Below are positions 13,892 to 15,867 of a stretch of 15,867 nt of DNA, piece by piece. Under the pieces are notes generated by a model. It made no database searches, was not told where the DNA came from, and saw only the letters and a program-made list of their open reading frames with translations. The stretch is from NCBI GenBank assembly GCA_934501475.1, contig CAKSUL010000045.1, positions 1 through 15,867 of the forward strand, read 5' to 3'. Within the stretch, counting starts at the first letter, position 1. The number at the start of each line of letters is the position of its first letter. Made by a program: the position numbers and the translations under genes. Source of the stretch: an uncultured Roseovarius sp. Its GTDB lineage: Bacteria; Pseudomonadota; Alphaproteobacteria; Rhodobacterales; Rhodobacteraceae.

Positions 13892-15867
13892 ATGAAGATC
13901 GAACGTAAATTTACCACCGCAGGGCAGGACGCATACGCGGCGCTGGAATTTGTCACGACAAGTTCCGAAATCCGCAACCCTGACGGAACGACGGTTTTCA
14001 AGCTGGACAATGTCGAAGTGCCCCGCGGCTGGAGCCAGGTCGCAAGCGACGTGATCGCGCAGAAATACTTCCGCAAGGCCGGCGTGCCGGTGCGTCTGAA
14101 GAAACTGCGCGAAAAGGGTGTGCCCGAGTTTCTCTGGCGCTCGGTTGCGGACGGGGACGATGTGCAAACCACCGGCGAAACCTCGGCGCGGCAGGTGTTT
14201 GACCGGCTGGCGGGGGCCTGGGCCTATTGGGGCTGGAAGGGTGGCTATTTCACCACCGAATCCGACGCGCGCGCCTATTTCGACGAAATGCGCTACATGC
14301 TGGCCGAACAGATGGCGGCGCCCAACAGCCCGCAATGGTTCAACACCGGCCTGCATTGGGCCTATGGCATCGACGGCCCCGGTCAGGGCCACTATTACGT
14401 GGACTATCAGAGCGGCGAACTGACCCGCTCGACCAGCGCCTATGAGCATCCGCAGCCGCATGCCTGTTTCATCCAGTCGGTCAAGGATGACCTGGTCGGC
14501 GAGGGCGGCATCATGGATCTGTGGGTGCGTGAGGCGCGGCTGTTCAAATACGGCAGCGGCACCGGCACCAATTTCTCATCGCTGCGCGCCGAAGGCGAGT
14601 CGCTGTCGGGCGGCGGCAAGTCCAGCGGGCTGATGGGCTTTCTCAAGATCGGCGACCGCGCGGCGGGCGCGATCAAGTCGGGCGGCACCACGCGGCGCGC
14701 CGCCAAGATGGTGATCTGCGACGCCGACCACCCGGACATTCAGGAATTCATCAACTGGAAGGTGAAGGAAGAACAGAAAGTCGCCAGCATCGTCGCAGGC
14801 TCCAAGATGCACGAGGCCAAGCTGAACGACATCTTCGCCGCGATCCGCGCCTGGGATGGCAGCAGCGAGGATTCGGTCGACCCCTCAAAGAACGCACAGC
14901 TGAAAGACGCCATTCGCGGCGCCAAGCGGAACTCGATCCCGGAAACCTATGTTAAACGCGTGCTGGATTACGCCAAGCAGGGCTATGACAGCATCGAATT
15001 CCCCACCTATGACACCGACTGGGATTCCGAGGCCTATGCAAGCGTTTCGGGCCAGAACTCGAACAACTCGATCCGGGTCACCGATGCCTTCCTCAAGGCG
15101 GTCGAGGATGACGGCGACTGGGCGCTGATCAACCGCACCGACGGCAAGATCGCCAAGACCATCAAGGCGCGCGATCTGTGGGAGGATGTCGGCCACGCCG
15201 CATGGGCCTGCGCCGATCCGGGCATCCAGTATCACGACACCGTCAACGCCTGGCACACATGCCCCGAAGACGGCGAGATCCGCGGATCCAACCCCTGCTC
15301 GGAATACATGTTCCTGGACGATACCGCCTGCAACCTGGCCTCGATGAACCTGCTGACCTTCTACAAGGACGGCAAGTTCGACGCCGAAGCCTATATGCAC
15401 GCCACGCGCCTGTGGACCGTGACGCTGGAAATCAGCGTGATGATGGCGCAATTCCCGTCCAAGGAGATTGCACAGCGCAGCTTTGATTTCCGCACGCTGG
15501 GTCTGGGCTATGCCAATATCGGCGGTTTGCTGATGAACATGGGCTTTGGCTATGACAGTGACGAGGGGCGCGCGCTCTGCGGGGCGCTGACCGCGATCAT
15601 GACCGGCGTCAGCTATGCCACCAGCGCCGAAATGGCCGGTGAGCTGGGCCCGTTCCCCGGCTATGGCCCCAACCGCGAGCATATGCTGCGCGTGATCCGC
15701 AACCACCGCAACGCCGCCTATGGCGCGACCGAAGGCTATGAGGCGCTGGCGATCAAGCCGGTTCCGCTGGACCTGAGCAACTGCCCCGACAACCGCCTGG
15801 TCGATCTGGCCATGTCGTCCTGGGACGAGGCGCTGAAACTGGGCGAGGTGCATGGCTATCGCAACGC
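13892..15867 (+). CDS. nrdJ: Vitamin B12-dependent class II ribonucleotide reductase NrdJ (N-terminal part)
   Basis: NrdJ reduces ribonucleotides to deoxyribonucleotides using adenosylcobalamin to form a thiyl radical, with or without oxygen. The window holds 658 codons; the gene runs off the right edge, and alphaproteobacterial NrdJ is usually much longer. The finger-loop motif NPCSE at 467-471 carries the thiyl Cys469 with Asn467 and Glu471. The redox pair is Cys192 (HACFIQSV) and Cys480 (DDTACNLASMNL); the 11-residue Cys469-Cys480 spacing matches the T. maritima enzyme. Other family stretches are PNSPQWFNTGL at 144-154 and YGSGTGTNFS at 220-229. The ATG at 13892 has a modest GGGG site 8 bases upstream. 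A tiny frame encoding MGQPK (13878-13895) overlaps the start as ATGA. An upstream NrdR box suggests repression by NrdR. Confidence 0.96.
   Translation, partial: MKIERKFTTAGQDAYAALEFVTTSSEIRNPDGTTVFKLDNVEVPRGWSQVASDVIAQKYFRKAGVPVRLKKLREKGVPEFLWRSVADGDDVQTTGETSARQVFDRLAGAWAYWGWKGGYFTTESDARAYFDEMRYMLAEQMAAPNSPQWFNTGLHWAYGIDGPGQGHYYVDYQSGELTRSTSAYEHPQPHACFIQSVKDDLVGEGGIMDLWVREARLFKYGSGTGTNFSSLRAEGESLSGGGKSSGLMGFLKIGDRAAGAIKSGGTTRRAAKMVICDADHPDIQEFINWKVKEEQKVASIVAGSKMHEAKLNDIFAAIRAWDGSSEDSVDPSKNAQLKDAIRGAKRNSIPETYVKRVLDYAKQGYDSIEFPTYDTDWDSEAYASVSGQNSNNSIRVTDAFLKAVEDDGDWALINRTDGKIAKTIKARDLWEDVGHAAWACADPGIQYHDTVNAWHTCPEDGEIRGSNPCSEYMFLDDTACNLASMNLLTFYKDGKFDAEAYMHATRLWTVTLEISVMMAQFPSKEIAQRSFDFRTLGLGYANIGGLLMNMGFGYDSDEGRALCGALTAIMTGVSYATSAEMAGELGPFPGYGPNREHMLRVIRNHRNAAYGATEGYEALAIKPVPLDLSNCPDNRLVDLAMSSWDEALKLGEVHGYRN

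Overview
The window is GC-rich chromosomal DNA that reads as an alphaproteobacterium of the Rhodobacteraceae (Roseobacter/Rhodobacter group). The evidence is the gene content and protein style: a B12-dependent class II ribonucleotide reductase, a cold-shock protein with two cold-shock domains, a TrpE-TrpG-TrpD set broken by unrelated genes, a membrane-anchored divergent polysaccharide deacetylase, and high third-position GC throughout. I see no insertion sequence, phage gene, CRISPR array or clear sign of transfer. This looks like core chromosome.

Layout. Minus strand, 1-1601: trpD and trpG, overlapping by 4 bases (ATGA). Plus strand, 1729-3770: a membrane-anchored divergent polysaccharide deacetylase, then a small secreted protein whose frame is broken at a run of seven G. 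Minus strand, 3778-11058: a co-directional block transcribed leftward in the order fabI, LysE/RhtB exporter, gpt, class I/II aminotransferase, ppiD-like folding factor, trpE, rluE. Plus strand, 11268-13001: pdxH, the two-domain cold-shock protein, and an exported DUF192 protein overlapping it. Then come tRNA-Pro(TGG), about 690 bases without a protein gene, and the first 658 codons of nrdJ, which runs off the right end.

Function. TrpE with TrpG makes anthranilate from chorismate and glutamine, and TrpD adds the phosphoribosyl group. The trp genes are split: trpE sits 4 bases behind ppiD, and trpGD lies 2.8 kb further on, past rluE and two opposite-strand genes. FabI (fatty acid elongation), Gpt (purine salvage), PdxH (pyridoxal phosphate), RluE (23S rRNA modification) and NrdJ (deoxynucleotides) are housekeeping enzymes.

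The most interesting non-coding part is upstream of nrdJ. A 14/16 match to the NrdR box lies at 13685-13700, with a weaker second box exactly 31 bases upstream. A roughly 190-base leader follows, containing a 9-bp hairpin and two smaller ones that match no riboswitch I recognise. No clearly new multi-gene system is visible. The best leads are this nrdJ control region, the G7 frameshift at 3670-3676, and the unexplained AT-rich palindrome near 13398-13412.
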